From Perilla frutescens (Eukaryota; Streptophyta; Magnoliopsida; Lamiales; Lamiaceae): 64,000 nt of DNA. This document shows, in pieces, positions 35,039-46,843 of the stretch. The stretch is taken from the NCBI GenBank assembly GCA_026008535.1, contig BRKX01000007.1, positions 56,781,001-56,845,000 of the forward strand. Direction: 5' to 3'. The position numbers and the translations under genes were made by a program. Each line of letters opens with the position of its first letter. The first letter of the stretch is position 1. The notes under the pieces are model-generated. The model ran no database searches. It was not told the origin of the DNA and saw only the letters and a list, made by a program, of their open reading frames with translations.

Positions 35039-36141
35039 CGTTTCTTCCTTCTCCTTCACTTGTGGACACTGGTCAGAGTGGTGCCCCATCAATTCACATA
35101 CCCCACAAATCGCAAGGTATTAGCGGAAAACATGGTGATCATCTTCTCCATCTTATTGCAGAGTTGTTTGATTCTGTCATCAGTTTTAGACACAGAGATA
35201 GTTTTGCCCGCAGCGGCAACACTTGTTCTTTCATATGAATCGTCTCTGTTCTCCTCGGCCATTTCTCCAATAAGTATTAGAGCTTCAGCTGCCTTCCTGT
35301 TAAGGATAGATCCTCCGCATGCTGCATTCAGTAGGGCTCGGTCCTCATTTCTCAACCCCGAGACAAAGTAGTTTACCAGGTCATGATCTGGAATCTGGTG
35401 ATGTGGGCATTTCAAGAGCATTTACTTGAAACGCTCCCAGTAGTCGTAAAAGTTCTCGTTGGAACCAGCCCTTGCGGTTGAGATCTTCTTCCTCATGCTC
35501 TGCACTCTTGATGTGGGGAAGTATTTCTCCAGAAACTTTTGCTGGAGTTGACTCCAGTTGGTTACACTCCTAGCAGAAATAGTGTATAACCATTCTCGAG
35601 CTCCGTCCTGCAAGGTGAAAGGGAAAGAAACCAGGCGAATGTATTCACCTGTCCCATTAGCTCGTGTGCGCTGCGTCTCACATGCCATCTCAAAATCTTG
35701 CAGATGTCGTTGTGGATCCTCCCCTGGATGGTCATGGAATTTGGGCACAATCGAGATGAAGTTTGCCCGCAGCTCCCAGTTACCAGTGGTTGTGGGCAAA
35801 ATGATGCCCGTGGGACGCATGTTCATGGTTTGAGGGAAACTCAGCTGCCTCAAAGTAAGGGTGTGCGGTGGTGGTCTTTGTTGTTCTTCTTCCTTGTGGT
35901 TTGATATCTGATCGTCCTCCATCTCTTCTTCGAAATAGAGTGGATTGACATTGCTTGTCTCAGCTTGTTCGTTGCTTGCCTGACTTTCTCCGCCTGAGGT
36001 CAAATCATCACTAGATCCTTCAGTTTGATTCTCCTCCTGCAGCTTTTTCAAAAATGCCCTAGCTTGTTCCCTTCCTGCCCTCGCTGACCTCTCTATCTCC
36101 GGATCGTAGAGTAAATCTCCTGCGCGGTTATAACGACGCAT
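35039..36141 (-). pseudogene. Gag of the Athila-like element
   Basis: Starts at the ATG at 36141 (MRRYNRAGDLLYDPEIERSA), about 40 bases after the primer site. The capsid-like region has FHDHPGEDPQRHLQDFEMAC and WSQLQQKFLEKYFP, typical of plant gypsy Gag. A single stop (35422-35424) breaks the frame after YDYWERFK; the frame then continues through 35089. A frameshift near 35090-35110 precedes the zinc knuckle at 35066-35107 (CGVCELMGHHSDQC, CX2CX4HX4C), whose four metal ligands are intact. Gag packages the element RNA. Confidence 0.85.
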
Positions 36142-36184
36142 ATACTAAGGTAAAACCGTAAATAGACAGAAAAGTGCGCTTACA

Positions 36185-36203
36185 CTCCCCGGAAATGGCG
36201 CCA
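36185..36203 (-). other. Primer-binding site of the Athila-like element
   Basis: Minus-strand TGGCGCCATTTCCGGGGAG lies four bases inside the 5' LTR end. It has one or two mismatches to the TGGCGCCGTTGCCGGGGA-type site common in Athila and related elements. Confidence 0.85.
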
Positions 36204-36207
36204 ATTT

Positions 36208-37655
36208 TGACACACCGTCGTTTTGATGTGCAAAATACACTTATGGGCAAATAGTCCACAAATGCTTAATCTGCCCCTCAACGGCTAGTATAACTGATGA
36301 AGACGGATGTCGATCCCACGAGGAGTGTCATAACCGTCTGTCTTTTCTTACTTTTGGTTTAGGTCTTCAGTGTCACTCTAAAAACCCTGCTAATAAACTT
36401 AAACTAACTAAATGCTGAAAAGGAAATCACAAGAGAAAATATCAGTAATAAAAGTTGTTCAAGTTAAAGCACCGAGTCATTCGGTAGATATGCGTAATCC
36501 CGGGTAAAACATATGTAATTACCACTACTACCCGTTGTGCCCATACGAGCAGAAAGGTCAAAAACCGAATCCCCATGGCCAAATATGGGTAATTGTCACT
36601 TTGAGGGTGAACCGGTTACAGGAAATGGATACGATCAGCCACTCCCCAATCACTTCTTACATTATATCGTCTAGATGATGCGATCGGCACCTAGGGACCT
36701 AACTATACAGGAACCTAAGGAGAGAATCACACAAAGGTTTTGTAAGTATAGCAGCTTTGAGGGAGAAAGTGACCCGATTCTAGTAGGTTTGACACGGTCT
36801 TGTGCCTGCATATACTACTCAATCTTAACCACCAAGGCTGTCACCCCCGGACTTGTTACTATGCAGGTATCGAGGCATGGTCACCTATACACTCCCACGT
36901 AACTAACACTAGTACCAGTTAATTAGAAATGCACGTTTTCATCTCCAATCACCCTTTACCTATGTCTAAGTGAAAAACAAGTTAAGATTGTGAACCCTTA
37001 AGGCATTAACTTTTGGGCCCAACCCCAGAATGCCAACAGAACAACTGAACTACCTCTCTGCGGCCAAATCGCCAGCTTTAGGCAGACAGAATATTCAGAA
37101 AATAAACTAAGTACGAAAACAAGAAATTGCATCTTCGGGGTGCAAAAAAACGTGTCCTCGAATGAAAAGCAGATAAAAGTATTTATAGCAAAAAATGAAT
37201 TAAGGCTTCAAGCAGCCCAGATTTCACCCACGCAGGGGCTCTTGCACTCCTCCACTTCATCCCGTTCATGCTCTATGTTCTTCCTTGATTTTAGGAGTGA
37301 TAGTAACAAACCCTAGCGTCTCCAGTAGCTTCCTGACGTCTCCACTTACTTCCCAACGTGTCTGGATCTCTCCAGGACTCGGAACCGACCGCCACGTCGC
37401 CTCCACATGCATAAAGGAACTGGCCCGCGATTCTGTTGCGTAATTCTCGCAACAACTTTGACTAGGTTCTCGGCAGGCAAATTGGTCCTTTGTGCCCTCA
37501 GCATAATTAGCACCTATCTGTGCCTGTTGTGGTGGTTTTGTGCCCTCATCCTCCTGTAATCAGTTTTACCCTCAAAACTAGACTAGACTCTATACTAAAC
37601 ACTTACAAAGAGTGTAAAAAGATAAAGGAAAAAGCACGAATTTGAGTCTTCATCA
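36208..37655 (-). repeat. 5' LTR of the Athila-like element
   Basis: On the minus strand it runs from TGATGAAGACTC to CGACGGTGTGTCA (1448 bp). TATA box at 37180-37187 (minus strand). It lacks about 138 bp that the 3' LTR keeps; the break in the sequence AGGCATTAACTTTTGGG has a short shared TTAA. Confidence 0.9.
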
Positions 37656-37660
37656 GAGGT

Positions 37661-37972
37661 GTAGGAGGTATTGCTGATGTCCGTTTAATCCGCTTTAACC
37701 AAGATCCTAAATATGTAATATATGCTTTAACCTTTCTAGACTCTAATAATGGCAGTGAATTTTCCAAAAGACTACCCTATTCCGTTTGTAACCTATAACT
37801 TCATTTTTTATCGATGCTAAAGTCCTCATAATGAGGCAATTTTCCCATTATGATTGGTGCCATTTAATACCCTCTTTGCTTGATTTATCTTGCTTTAATT
37901 AAAGACCTTATCGAAAGGCATCGTTGCTTTGTGCAAATTCAATCAAGCGTCACTAATATCTAGTTCTTTAGG
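37661..37972 (+). other. Resumed Tekay-like leader up to gag
   Basis: The leader continues after the GAGGT duplication. It ends with a CACTAAT motif and TAGTTCTTTAG right before GATGCC, the possible splice acceptor before the gag ATG. No other feature is seen. Confidence 0.6.
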
Positions 37973-38916
37973 ATGCCACCCCGAAGACGTCAAGCCGACA
38001 ATGAGGATGAGAACGAACCCGAGCAAGTCCCAAACCCTGATCCAAGAGCCGAAAGTGTGTTTCTCAAGCATAACCCTCCATTGTTTAATGGTTTAGGAGA
38101 TCCAATGGATGCTAAGAAATGGGTTTACTCCTTAGAACACATTTTCGATTTCATAGCTTGTTCAGAGGAAGAGAAGTTAAGTTGCGCTTTTTTTATGCTG
38201 ACGGACGATGCGGACTACTAGTGGGAGTCCGTTCGAAGGGCCATAACCCAGACCAATGGGAGGACTATAGTTGGGAAGATTTGAAGCACGACTTATATCA
38301 GAAGTACATCCCGGATTGTTATTGAGAGGCAAAGGAAATGGAGTTCTGGAACCTAAAGTAAGGAAATAAGTCAGTGTCGAAATATGACAGGGAGTTCAAT
38401 CAATTTTCAAGGCATGCTCCACATCTAGTGGACACGGACGGGAAGAAAGCACGCAAGTTCAAGAAAGGACTTAGATCCGAGATTGGTATAGCCCTCGCTG
38501 GGCAAGAAGACATGTCTTATGCTCGAACCTTAGCCAAAGCCTTAAGCATAGAAGCCATTCTCCCTCGGGAGAAAGTTCAACCCCCTCAGTCAGCTAATGA
38601 TCCAAAAGGAAAGAGAAAGTGGGAAGGAGGAAGAAGAGATGATAGAGGAAAGAAACCCCATTGGCAAAGCTGAGAATCAGGAGTGCTCCGCAGTCAGCCT
38701 GACAACACCCCTAACATTAGGCCGTGTCAAAAGTGCGGAATGATGCATCTTGGAGTCTGTCGAGGAAATCAAACCGGGTGCTACAACTATGATGAAGAGG
38801 GGCACTTCAAGATGGAGTGTCCGAAAGGAAACAACAGACGATCCCAAACACCACAACAACTCCGGTATCCGCAGCCGCTTCAGCAATTTCCTGGAAATCA
38901 GCCAAGGCTGCAGTAA
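37973..38916 (+). pseudogene. Gag of the Tekay-like element
   Basis: The ATG at 37973 opens MPPRRRQADNEDENEPEQ, a usual chromovirus Gag start. The capsid-like region includes FNGLGDPMDAKKWVYSLEHI. A stop (38219-38221) and a frameshift near 38210-38230 follow; the rest reads in the next frame (WEDYSWEDLKHDLYQKYIP, then YDREFNQFSRHAPHLVD) with further stops at 38323 and 38671. Two zinc-binding motifs lie near the end: CQKCGMMHLGVC and, at 38779-38820, CYNYDEEGHFKMEC, in which the second Cys of the knuckle is Tyr (38788-38790). The frame runs on to pol. Confidence 0.85.
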
Positions 38917-38943
38917 GGAGGACCTCAGGGTCAAAGGCCGGGA

Positions 38944-39786
38944 ATGAATCCAAGACAAAACCAAGAACGAGATCAAAGGTCTAATCAAGGACAAAGGCCG
39001 CCTCAGCCAGCTTCGTACTTATGCTCTCAAGGACAAAGTCCGCCTCAGCTAGCTCGTACTTATGCTCTCAATCAGCAGCAAGCTACTAAGGCCCCAGGTA
39101 ATCTGGCAGGTACGATTACCCACTCCAAGACGCCAGTTTTAGCTCTATTCGATACCGGAGCATCGCATTCGTTTATAGCTGAGTCTGTTTGTAAGAAACT
39201 GAAGATAAAACCTGAGAACGCTGAGAATGCTCTTGAGATAAGTATTCCCTCTGGAAAAAGAATGACGTCTAGAAAGGTATGCACTAACCTAGAATTGAAC
39301 ATAGAAGGGGAAAACATTAAGTCAAATCTTTATGTGATAAAGATTCAGGACTTCGATATAATCATAGGAATGGATTGGTTAGCCTCAGCTTATGCCTCTA
39401 TACGCTGCCCTGAAAGGGAAGTAGTGTTTCGACCACCCGGAAAACCCGAGGTGAAGATCTACGGATCAAGGTTGGGAACCAAAGTCCCAGTGATATCCGC
39501 ACTGAAGGCCATCAAGATGATAAGGAAGAATAGCTGCCAAGCATTTTTAGTTAACCTAATACGGAAAGATGAAGGAGAGCTTTCAATTGAAGACGTTCCA
39601 GTCGTAAGAGAATACCCCGACGTATTCCCAAAAGAGCTGCCAGGACTACCTCCAGACAGGCAGGTGGAGTTCACCATTAAGTTGGAACCAGGAGCCGCCC
39701 CAGTTTCGAAAGCCCCCTATAGAATGACGCCAAAAGAGTTGCAAGAACTCAAGGTTTTGCAAGAGTTATTAGACCTAGGTTTTATC
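38944..39786 (+). pseudogene. Aspartic protease and linker of the Tekay-like pol
   Basis: After a Gln/Pro-rich linker (SNQGQRPPQPAS) the protease appears with ALFDTGASHSFIAE (catalytic Asp codon at 39151-39153) and the later IIGMDWLASAYASI. The segment ends with the RT-linker VVREYPDVFPKELPGLPP, and a TAA at 39787 follows LLDLGFI. It shares the frame of the second half of gag, so gag and pol were one frame. The 281-codon open stretch has no internal stop. Confidence 0.85.
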
Positions 39787-41031
39787 TAACCTAGTGTGTC
39801 GCCTTGGGGAGCTCCAATCTTGTTCATGAAAAAGAAGGATGGCACATTAAGAATGTGCATCGACTACAGAAAGCTTAATAAGCTGACCATCAAGAATCGA
39901 CACCCTCTCCCAAGAATAGATGATCTCTTTGATCAGCTTAAGGGAGCAAGTGTCTTCTCTAAAATAGACTTAAGATCTGGGTATCATCAGTTGAAGATCC
40001 GAAAGGAGGATATTCCTAAGACTGATTTTAGGACACGCTATGGACATTACGAGTTTGTGGTAATGTCATTCAGATTGACCAACGCCCCAACAGTGTTCAT
40101 GGATTTAATGAACCGGGTTTTTAACCCGTATCTAGATAAGTTTGTTTTAGTTTTTATAGATGATATTCTTATCTATTCCAAGGATAAATAGGATCATCAA
40201 AAGCACCTCATAGTGGTGCTGGAGACATTAAGAAGAGAAAGGATTTATGCTAAGTTTAGTAAATTGGAGTTTTAGCTCAAGGAAGTTATGTTTTTAGGTC
40301 ATATAGTTTCAGAAGAAGGAATCAAGGTGGATCTAGCCAAGATTGAAGCTGTAAGAAACTGAAAGTCTCCAAGGAACATAAATGAGATAAGAAGTTTCCT
40401 AGGACTCGCTGGATATTATCGACGATTCATCGAAGGATTCTCGACTATATCTAAGCTCATGATGCGATTGCTAAAGAAGGACTCCAAGTTCAAGTTGACA
40501 CCTGAGTGTGAGGAAAGTTTCTAGACTTTGAAGAAGATGCTAACCATGGCCCCAGTGTTAGCCATTCCAGAAGAGAATGAAGATTTTGTGGTTTACGCAT
40601 ATGCGTTGAGGAAAGGATTAGGATGAGTACTCATGCAGAGAGGAAAGGTGATTACTTATGCTTCCAGACAGCTTAAGAATCACGAGCAGAACTACCCTAT
40701 GCATGACTTAGAGCTAGCAGCAGTCGTTCATGTGCTGAAGATCTGTAGGCACTATCTCTACGAAGCTAAGTGTGAGATCTTCTCAGATCACAAGAGCCTG
40801 AAGTATTTCTTCGAGTAAAAGGATCTTAACATGAGGCAGAGAAGATGGCTAGAACTTGTAAAGGATTATGACTGCACGATTCACTACCACCCAGGCAAGG
40901 ATAATGTGGTAGCAGATGCCCTAAGTAGGAAAGAGAAGGTAGAGTTAGGACTCATTTCAGTCCAGGAAAATCTTCGTAAGGAGTTTGAGAATTTAAGGAT
41001 CGAGGTGCTAACACCACCCGAGACCATTTAA
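39787..41031 (+). pseudogene. Reverse transcriptase and RNase H of the Tekay-like pol
   Basis: RT shows RMCIDYRKLNKLTIKNRHPLP, the SKIDLRSGYHQL block and the catalytic box FIDDILIYS with both Asp codons at 40159-40164. In-frame stops occur at 39787, 40189, near 40275 and near 40360. The RT connection FLGLAGYYRRFI-like block follows. RNase H keeps YASRQLKNHEQNYP and DLELAAVVH. The first catalytic Asp of RNase H seems lost: the place normally held by CDAS reads AYAL. Stops at about 40525, 40624 and 40816 interrupt it. It ends with DNVVADALSRK. Confidence 0.85.
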
Positions 41032-41037
41032 GCTCAA

Positions 41038-42377
41038 GTTGCCACGATAGTCACTCAGCCCGACCTAAGGTAAAGGATAATCGAAGCCCAGAGAGGAGAC
41101 GAGTTTCTCGAAAAGAAAAGATTAGAAGAACGATTAGATAGCTCGCAAGATTTTACAGAAGCCGTCGATTACACGCTCTTATTCAAAGGAAGGCTTTGTG
41201 TGCCAGGCAAGGAAGAACTAAAGGAGGAAATCGTGTGCGAAGCACATGACACGCACCAAGATGTATCAAGACCTCAAAGGAACTTCTGGTGGATTAACAT
41301 GGAGAGAGAGATAGCCACCTTCATGGAAAGATATTTGAACTGTCAGCAAGTGAAAGATTTGCATCAAAAACCTTCTGGGTTGTTCCAACCATTAGAAATC
41401 CCTGAATGGAAGTGGGTTCATATCAATATGGACTTTGTCATAGGTTTGCCAAGGTCTAAGTGGGGGAATACCGCTATTTGGGTAATCATTGATCGATTAT
41501 CTAAATCAACACATTTTGTTGCTATTAAAATGACGGATGGGCTAGATCAATTAGCCATGTTGTATGTTAAGGAAGTTGTGTGTTTGCACAGAGTGCCGGT
41601 CTCGATTACATCAGATCGCGATACAAGATTTACGTCAAGATTCTGGAGGAGCCTACAAGAAGCAATGGGATCAAAGCTCAATTTCAGCACGGCATTTCAT
41701 CCTCAAATGGATGGCCAATCCAAAAGGACTATCCAGATTCTAGAAGACATGCTTAGAGGAGTAGTCATCGATCAAGGAAGCAGTTGGGAGGAATTACTGC
41801 CATTGGTAGAGTTTGCGTACAACAACAGCTACCAGTCATCGATCGGCATGGCTCCTTATGAAGCCCTGTACAGAAGAAAGTGTAGATTGCCCTTGTATTG
41901 GGATGAAGTTGGAGAGAGAAGGATACTTGGGCCTGAAATGGTCCAGGAAGCTGTCCAGATAAAGTGTTTTTGAAGGTGTCTCCCTCAAAAGGAGTAGTTC
42001 ATTTTGGCAAACGAAGCAAGTTGAAGCCCAGATTTATCGGACCTTTCGAGATTCTAGAGAAGATGAATGAAGTAGCCTACAGGTTGGCCTTACCACCCAA
42101 CCTGAGTGACGTTCATGATGTCTTTCATGTCTAAATGTTGAGAAAGTACGTGTTTGATCCAAAGAACGTGATTAGCAAGGAGGAGATAGTCCTGAATGAG
42201 GACTTAGCATATGAAGAAAAGCCCCAGGCCATTGTGGATCGAAAGATCCAGAAGTTGAGGAACAAGGAGATCAGTCTTGTGAAAGTAATTTGGAACCATC
42301 ATGGTTCGGAGGAGGTAACCTGGGAGCTTGAATCCGAGTTGCTCAAGAAGTACCCAGATATCGCTTATCATGGTTAG
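41038..42377 (+). pseudogene. Integrase with C-terminal chromodomain of the Tekay-like pol
   Basis: The zinc-binding region reads NFWWINMEREIATFMERYLNC in place of the family H-H-C-C pattern; the first Cys has become Tyr. The catalytic core keeps Asp in INMDFVIGLP and in TSDRDTRF, but the catalytic Glu is Lys (codon AAA, 41722-41724, in DGQSKRTIQ). The core is open to 41973, then a frameshift follows; GVVHFGKRSKLKPRFIGPF is in another frame. The chromodomain lies at about 42219-42365: IVDRKIQKLRNKEISLVKV and WNHHGSEEVTWE with the aromatic residues kept. Chromodomains of this type are thought to guide insertion to marked chromatin. Stop at 42375. Confidence 0.88.
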
Positions 42378-42399
42378 TAAATTTTAGGATGAAATTTCT

Positions 42400-42414
42400 T
42401 TAAGGAGGGTAGGA
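42400..42414 (+). other. Polypurine tract of the Tekay-like element
   Basis: TTAAGGAGGGTAGGA just before TGTAATACCCC, the plus-strand DNA primer. Confidence 0.85.
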
Positions 42415-45400
42415 TGTAATACCCCAGATTTTCAGATAAGGTTTAGAGGATTGTTAAAGTTAATTAATTGGTTAAAGAAGAAATTTAAATAAGGTTAATT
42501 GAGGTCGGATGTCAGTCACTACTTTAAGGGTCATTTGTAAAAATCATCTTTTCAGAAAATGTGATCTTAATTCTTTTATAGCCATTCATGCTCTCGTTAG
42601 AAAGGTTTTAACTCAAGAAGTATGCCGATGTTTTTGGATTTTAATTCTGAAGTCATTTGAGTTCCCGGTGATGAAAAACGTATTTGAGAGGTGAATGAAT
42701 AGTAACTTTTGCGTGCGTTCATGTTTTGAGAAATTTACGAAATCCTCCTCGTTGATCCAAGTCTAGTTCTGTCAGACCCTTCTTATGGGAAATGACTCAA
42801 GGATTCCATTGGTGTTCATGGATTTCCATTATGAGGTCAATCGAACGCTCGACAGCAAAATCTGTCAGTCTGAGTGAATAGTGAAAAGTAATTCCAAAAA
42901 GGGAATCTTTGCTTGTCTTTCTTCTAAACACCCCTTCTTTTTCACAAATCAAGTTGGTTCACTAGTATTCGAGCCAACGAGTCTCTCGGTATTTTTAGAT
43001 TTCGTGTCTGAGGTCATTTGGACCTCGACATCGAATAAAGCAGCTTTTAACCGACCCTGGGGTAACTTTTGCAGTGTTCCCGCACTGGAATGGCTTCTCA
43101 AGGAAGCCAAACTCCCTCCTATAAATAGGGGACCACCCCTTTTGCTTTCACTTGCTCATTTACCATCCATTCACTTCCAAGTTGAGAGAGTGAGAAAGCT
43201 ATGAGAGCCGAAAAAGTTCTGTCAAAGTAAAAAAGCGTTCTTTGTGAGTATTCTGCAAGACGTCGAGCAGAGTGGCGTGGAAGGGATGCGGTGAGGGAAT
43301 GTGCTAGGGGTGTCGTGGGGTCATAGCAGGCGGCTCTGCCGCCATTGCGACTCGACGAGACAACGAGCTAACCACCTTCCTTCGATGCACCTCACCCCGT
43401 CCATTCTTGTTCGTCGGTCTCCATTCCATTTCTTTTTCTGTCTTTTAATTCTGCATTTACTTTTTGTTCTTCATGTTCTTCATTATTGCTCGTTTACCTT
43501 CCGTGTAAGTTGTATTTCGATTCTTATTAAAGTTCCAAGTTAATAACGTTTACGTTATATTGCTCATTATTATTCCGTTACTATTCTTGTCATTAATTCT
43601 CGTAATTAATCTCGTTATTCCGTTTAATTCCATTCAAGTTATATTTAAGATTTCCTCGTTCTTCTAAAAATTAAGGAGGATTATCGTGTTTATGCCGCTA
43701 TAATGCCAAAATTCTTTTTAAGATAAAGCATGCCGTTTTGTGTTAATTTAAATTATTGGTGCATGTTTTAAAAATTTTGGTAAAGTGTTCTTCGTGTTCG
43801 TCGAAGGAATCAACAAACACGAAAAACCCAGATAAAGATTGCCTAGAAACTGGGCGGAAGAGAGAGAAAGAAGGAGCCCCGCCGCGCCACACCCCCCTCG
43901 GCCCAGCAGGCCCTCGTCGGCACAGGGGTGCGCCGCGGCGCCTCCCTCCCCCGTGTTGTTTCACGCTGATTTTTCCGACTATTTTTCGTACCCTCTTTTC
44001 GAGTTTTCAAGTTTTTCGAGTCGTGTTATTTCCAATTTATTTCGAGTAAACTTTTCAAATTGTATTCCGTCTAGAACTTGAGAAATCAAGATGTGATGTT
44101 CTTCAAATAAATTCTTCTCGAAACCTTATAAGGTCGTAAAGTCGTGCTATCCATGTTTAAGTCCTAATTAATGGTATTTAAGTTGGGTATTATTTAACTT
44201 CATGTGGTTAGTTAGAAATCTTCGAAGTAGGCCGCTAAATTGATAATTTGACTTTTGTAGGAGGAAGTGAGCCTCGTGGGAATTCGAAGAAGGATCATCA
44301 AGTCGTTGCCTCATCTTCTTCTCCATGATCGAGGTGGGTAAATCTATACTCATCTAAAGTTTGAGCTGATAAGCTCTAGAAGCATATAGGGAAAATGAGA
44401 TATCTAATAAAGCATTTTTGCTCTGCCTGATTGATCTCTGTACAAGGAAAGAAGGAAAGCAAGATATTATGTTATAATTGAGCTCTTAAGCATGTTTAGA
44501 ATGTTTAGAAATTGTAGAAATGTTAAATTATGGTTTATGCTTAGTATGAGATATTTAGAATTGTCTTTAGTTACAGTTCGTATTCATTTACGTTCATCTC
44601 CTTGTATTTGAATGTTTATGCATTGTTAAAAGCTCGTATAGTTAAGGATTAAGGATTGCCTTGTTAATGTAGCGTTAAATCCCTTATAGGCCAAGATCAT
44701 GCTCTATTAAAGGATTAGCCCTTAGACGTTGCTCTAAGATTGGTTTTGCTAGCACGATTAAGGAAGGAAGGAATTTTACATTTTGCTTAAGCAGGATTTG
44801 AGCTCAGAACTATTAAGGGAGTCACTGCTGGGTTAATTCCCTCGCAAACTCGTTTGGATTTTTGAGGTAACCCCTCTTCTATCCTATGGCATGCCTAAGG
44901 GTGCAGTTGACATCAGGTTTGAGCAAGGATGGGCCCAAAAAGAAAAAAAAAAGGTTTTACGGATATGGAGAGGGCTTTTGCGTTTTTCTCTCCATATACC
45001 GTCAGTTAATTGTTGGATATCTTGAAGTTATTAAAGTGTTTTTGTTAAAACCCACTGAGTACATTAGTGTTCATGCCCCATCTTTTTCAAATGTTTTCAG
45101 GTTGAGATGCTGAGGATGTTGGTGGCTGTGGATGTGGGTTGGCTGCCAAGATTGATTTGCTGTTATCTAAGTTCTTTTGAAATCACATTATGTGTTCTGC
45201 TACTCTGATACACTCTTTCTAATTCCGTTTAAGTTCTATCATGATTATCAAGACTCTATGAATATTACGCAGACATGATATAAGATGCATATTAAGTTTT
45301 ATTTCCGCTTCTCGAGTATATTTTCCTTTCGCCTATGAAGAGGCTTATTCACGTTGATATTTGTTTATTCGCTTTGACTTATAAATGGGTCTATGCTTGT

Positions 45401-45601
45401 TGGTATCTGATTAGTTAATCATTTTATTCCACTAAAGTATGTTTCCTTCTTAATCGAGTAATCTCGAGTATCGTCGTCTATCTTTCAAAGTATATCTTTA
45501 TACGTAAACCTTATTCGTTAATCTTCTGACTTTATTCATAAATCTCTTAATAACACCATGTCCCCATTCGTTAAACCCTATCTCGGGACCGGGCTGTTAC
45601 A
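42415..45601 (+). repeat. 3' LTR of the Tekay-like element
   Basis: Starts TGTAATACCCCAG, ends GGGCTGTTACA. TATA box TATAAATA at 43130-43137. GC-rich patch at about 43870-43955. It is collinear with the 5' LTR except for the shorter GC patch and small indels. The right target duplication ATATA follows at 45602-45606. Confidence 0.9.
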
Positions 45602-46843
45602 ATATATGTTTATTTTTTGAATTTTATGGTGCATGGTTGGTTTTGATCGATTTGATCAAGTTTTTACTCCATGAGAAAATCCATGGATAGATTAGATTTA
45701 ATTTTGTATCAAAATTGTATCTAATATGTTGTTTTGAGTTGTATCCATAGTTTAGATTTAGTTGTACATTTGTTTTTGTTGTAATCTTGTTATGAAGGAG
45801 AATTTTCATCCATATGAAAGAAGTACAAAGTAGATGGCAACTAGGAGTCCTAAACAAGGAAGGAAATCACTCAAAATAGGAATTTTCAGAAATTCCCGAG
45901 AGCAGTTTTTTCGCCAAAACTGGTTCTGGCGCTTTCTTTGCAGGGGCCATAACTTTTAGTCAGGATGAACCACGAGGCCCACAACCACTCAAATCAAATG
46001 TCTTTGAGAAATCTACTTGGCTGCAGAGGTCAAAAGTAAAAAACAGTGCCATGATAGTTGGAATTGTTCATTCTATTTTGTGGTTATGTTCTTTGTTTTG
46101 TCTAGCATGCCATAAATGATTTATTTGTGTCCTGAGCATGTCGTGGTTGTTTTAAAAACCTTATTTAAAATGACTAAGTGGGTAAATGGATTTAATTAAA
46201 AGATAAATTAATTATTCCTATTATTAGTTTATATGTGAAGTAATTTAATTACAAGTTCACTAGATTAAACTAAAACAGAAAATAGATTTATTTTTAAAAT
46301 TATATCATGATGGTCTCCATAACTAGTTTGTATATGAAGTAATTGACATGCGCGTTGGTAATGGGCCAACCTGCATAACGGATGTGTCTATTACAAGTTC
46401 ACAAGATCAAACTTCTCTATGATGAAAATTAATGATGTGAAGTGATCAATATGCGCGTTGGTAATGGGTCAACCTCCATAACAGATGTGTTGTATTACGA
46501 GTTAACTAAGCATTAATTTAATAAGTTATGGTACACACTTAGATGCAATTAATTAAATAAATTTCCCAACGAAATGAGTTGTTTAATTAATTATAGGGCC
46601 AGTTAAAATAGATCCAATTATTAATTTTACTTGTCAAAAGGTTAAGTTGACTAGATGGTAAAATTAAAGGTTTAGAACCTGCTTGAAAAATACTTGTGTA
46701 AACGTCTACACTAACATGGCTTGCATATGTATTTTTTGAGATATTGGAGGATACATTTATATATTGTTTTGAGGTTTCAATATATTTATGTTATCAAGTG
46801 TGTCTGAATGTATGTTTACATGTTTTATTCTTAGTTATTCAAA
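45602..46843 (+). other. Resumed copia leader
   Basis: Non-coding leader between the Tekay-like insertion and the copia gag ATG. It contains a short repeated module (see 46334-46510). The frame at 45624-45857 (minus) is not supported. Confidence 0.7.
46334..46510 (+). repeat. Two spaced copies of a 65 to 70-bp module in the copia leader
   Basis: ATGCGCGTTGGTAATGGGCC...CATAACGGATGTG recurs about 103 bases later as ATGCGCGTTGGTAATGGGTC...CATAACAGATGTG. Each is followed by TATTAC(A/G)AGTT. A weaker relative (GTGAAGTAATTTAATTACAA) lies at about 46234. Confidence 0.8.

Larger units (their letters stand above)
25370..37655 (-). mobile_element. Athila-like Ty3/gypsy element, minus strand
   Basis: Bounded by a perfect 5-bp duplication GAGGT. 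On the minus strand the order is 5' LTR (36208-37655), primer site, gag, protease, RT, RNase H-integrase, a further large frame after pol, then the 3' LTR (25370-26955). The primer site TGGCGCCATTTCCGGGGAG, the DLGASINVMP protease motif, the FMDDF version of the RT catalytic box and an extra frame downstream of pol are typical of the Athila clade. Two frameshifts and several in-frame stops disrupt gag-pol, and three stops plus a shift disrupt the extra frame. Confidence 0.9.
24187..37971 (+). other. Possible leader intron of the Tekay-like element
   Basis: Donor AAG/GTATGA at 24187 and acceptor TTCTTTAG at 37964-37971, directly before the gag ATG (37973). A CACTAAT branch-point-like motif lies at 37951-37957, about 15 bases upstream of the AG. 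Without the Athila-like insertion the intron would be about 1.5 kb and would contain the extra leader frame. This is inference from splice motifs only. Confidence 0.35.
20723..45601 (+). mobile_element. Tekay-like chromovirus (Ty3/gypsy) with a nested Athila-like element
   Basis: Two LTRs of 3309 and 3187 bp flank a leader with an extra reading frame, a gag with two zinc-knuckle-like motifs, and pol in the gypsy order PR-RT-RNH-IN ending in a chromodomain. Long LTRs, an initiator-Met primer site and the C-terminal chromodomain point to the Tekay/Del clade of chromoviruses. A 12.3-kb Athila-like element splits the leader. Coding parts have many stops, at least two frameshifts and several lost catalytic residues, so the copy is inactive. 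Confidence 0.85.
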
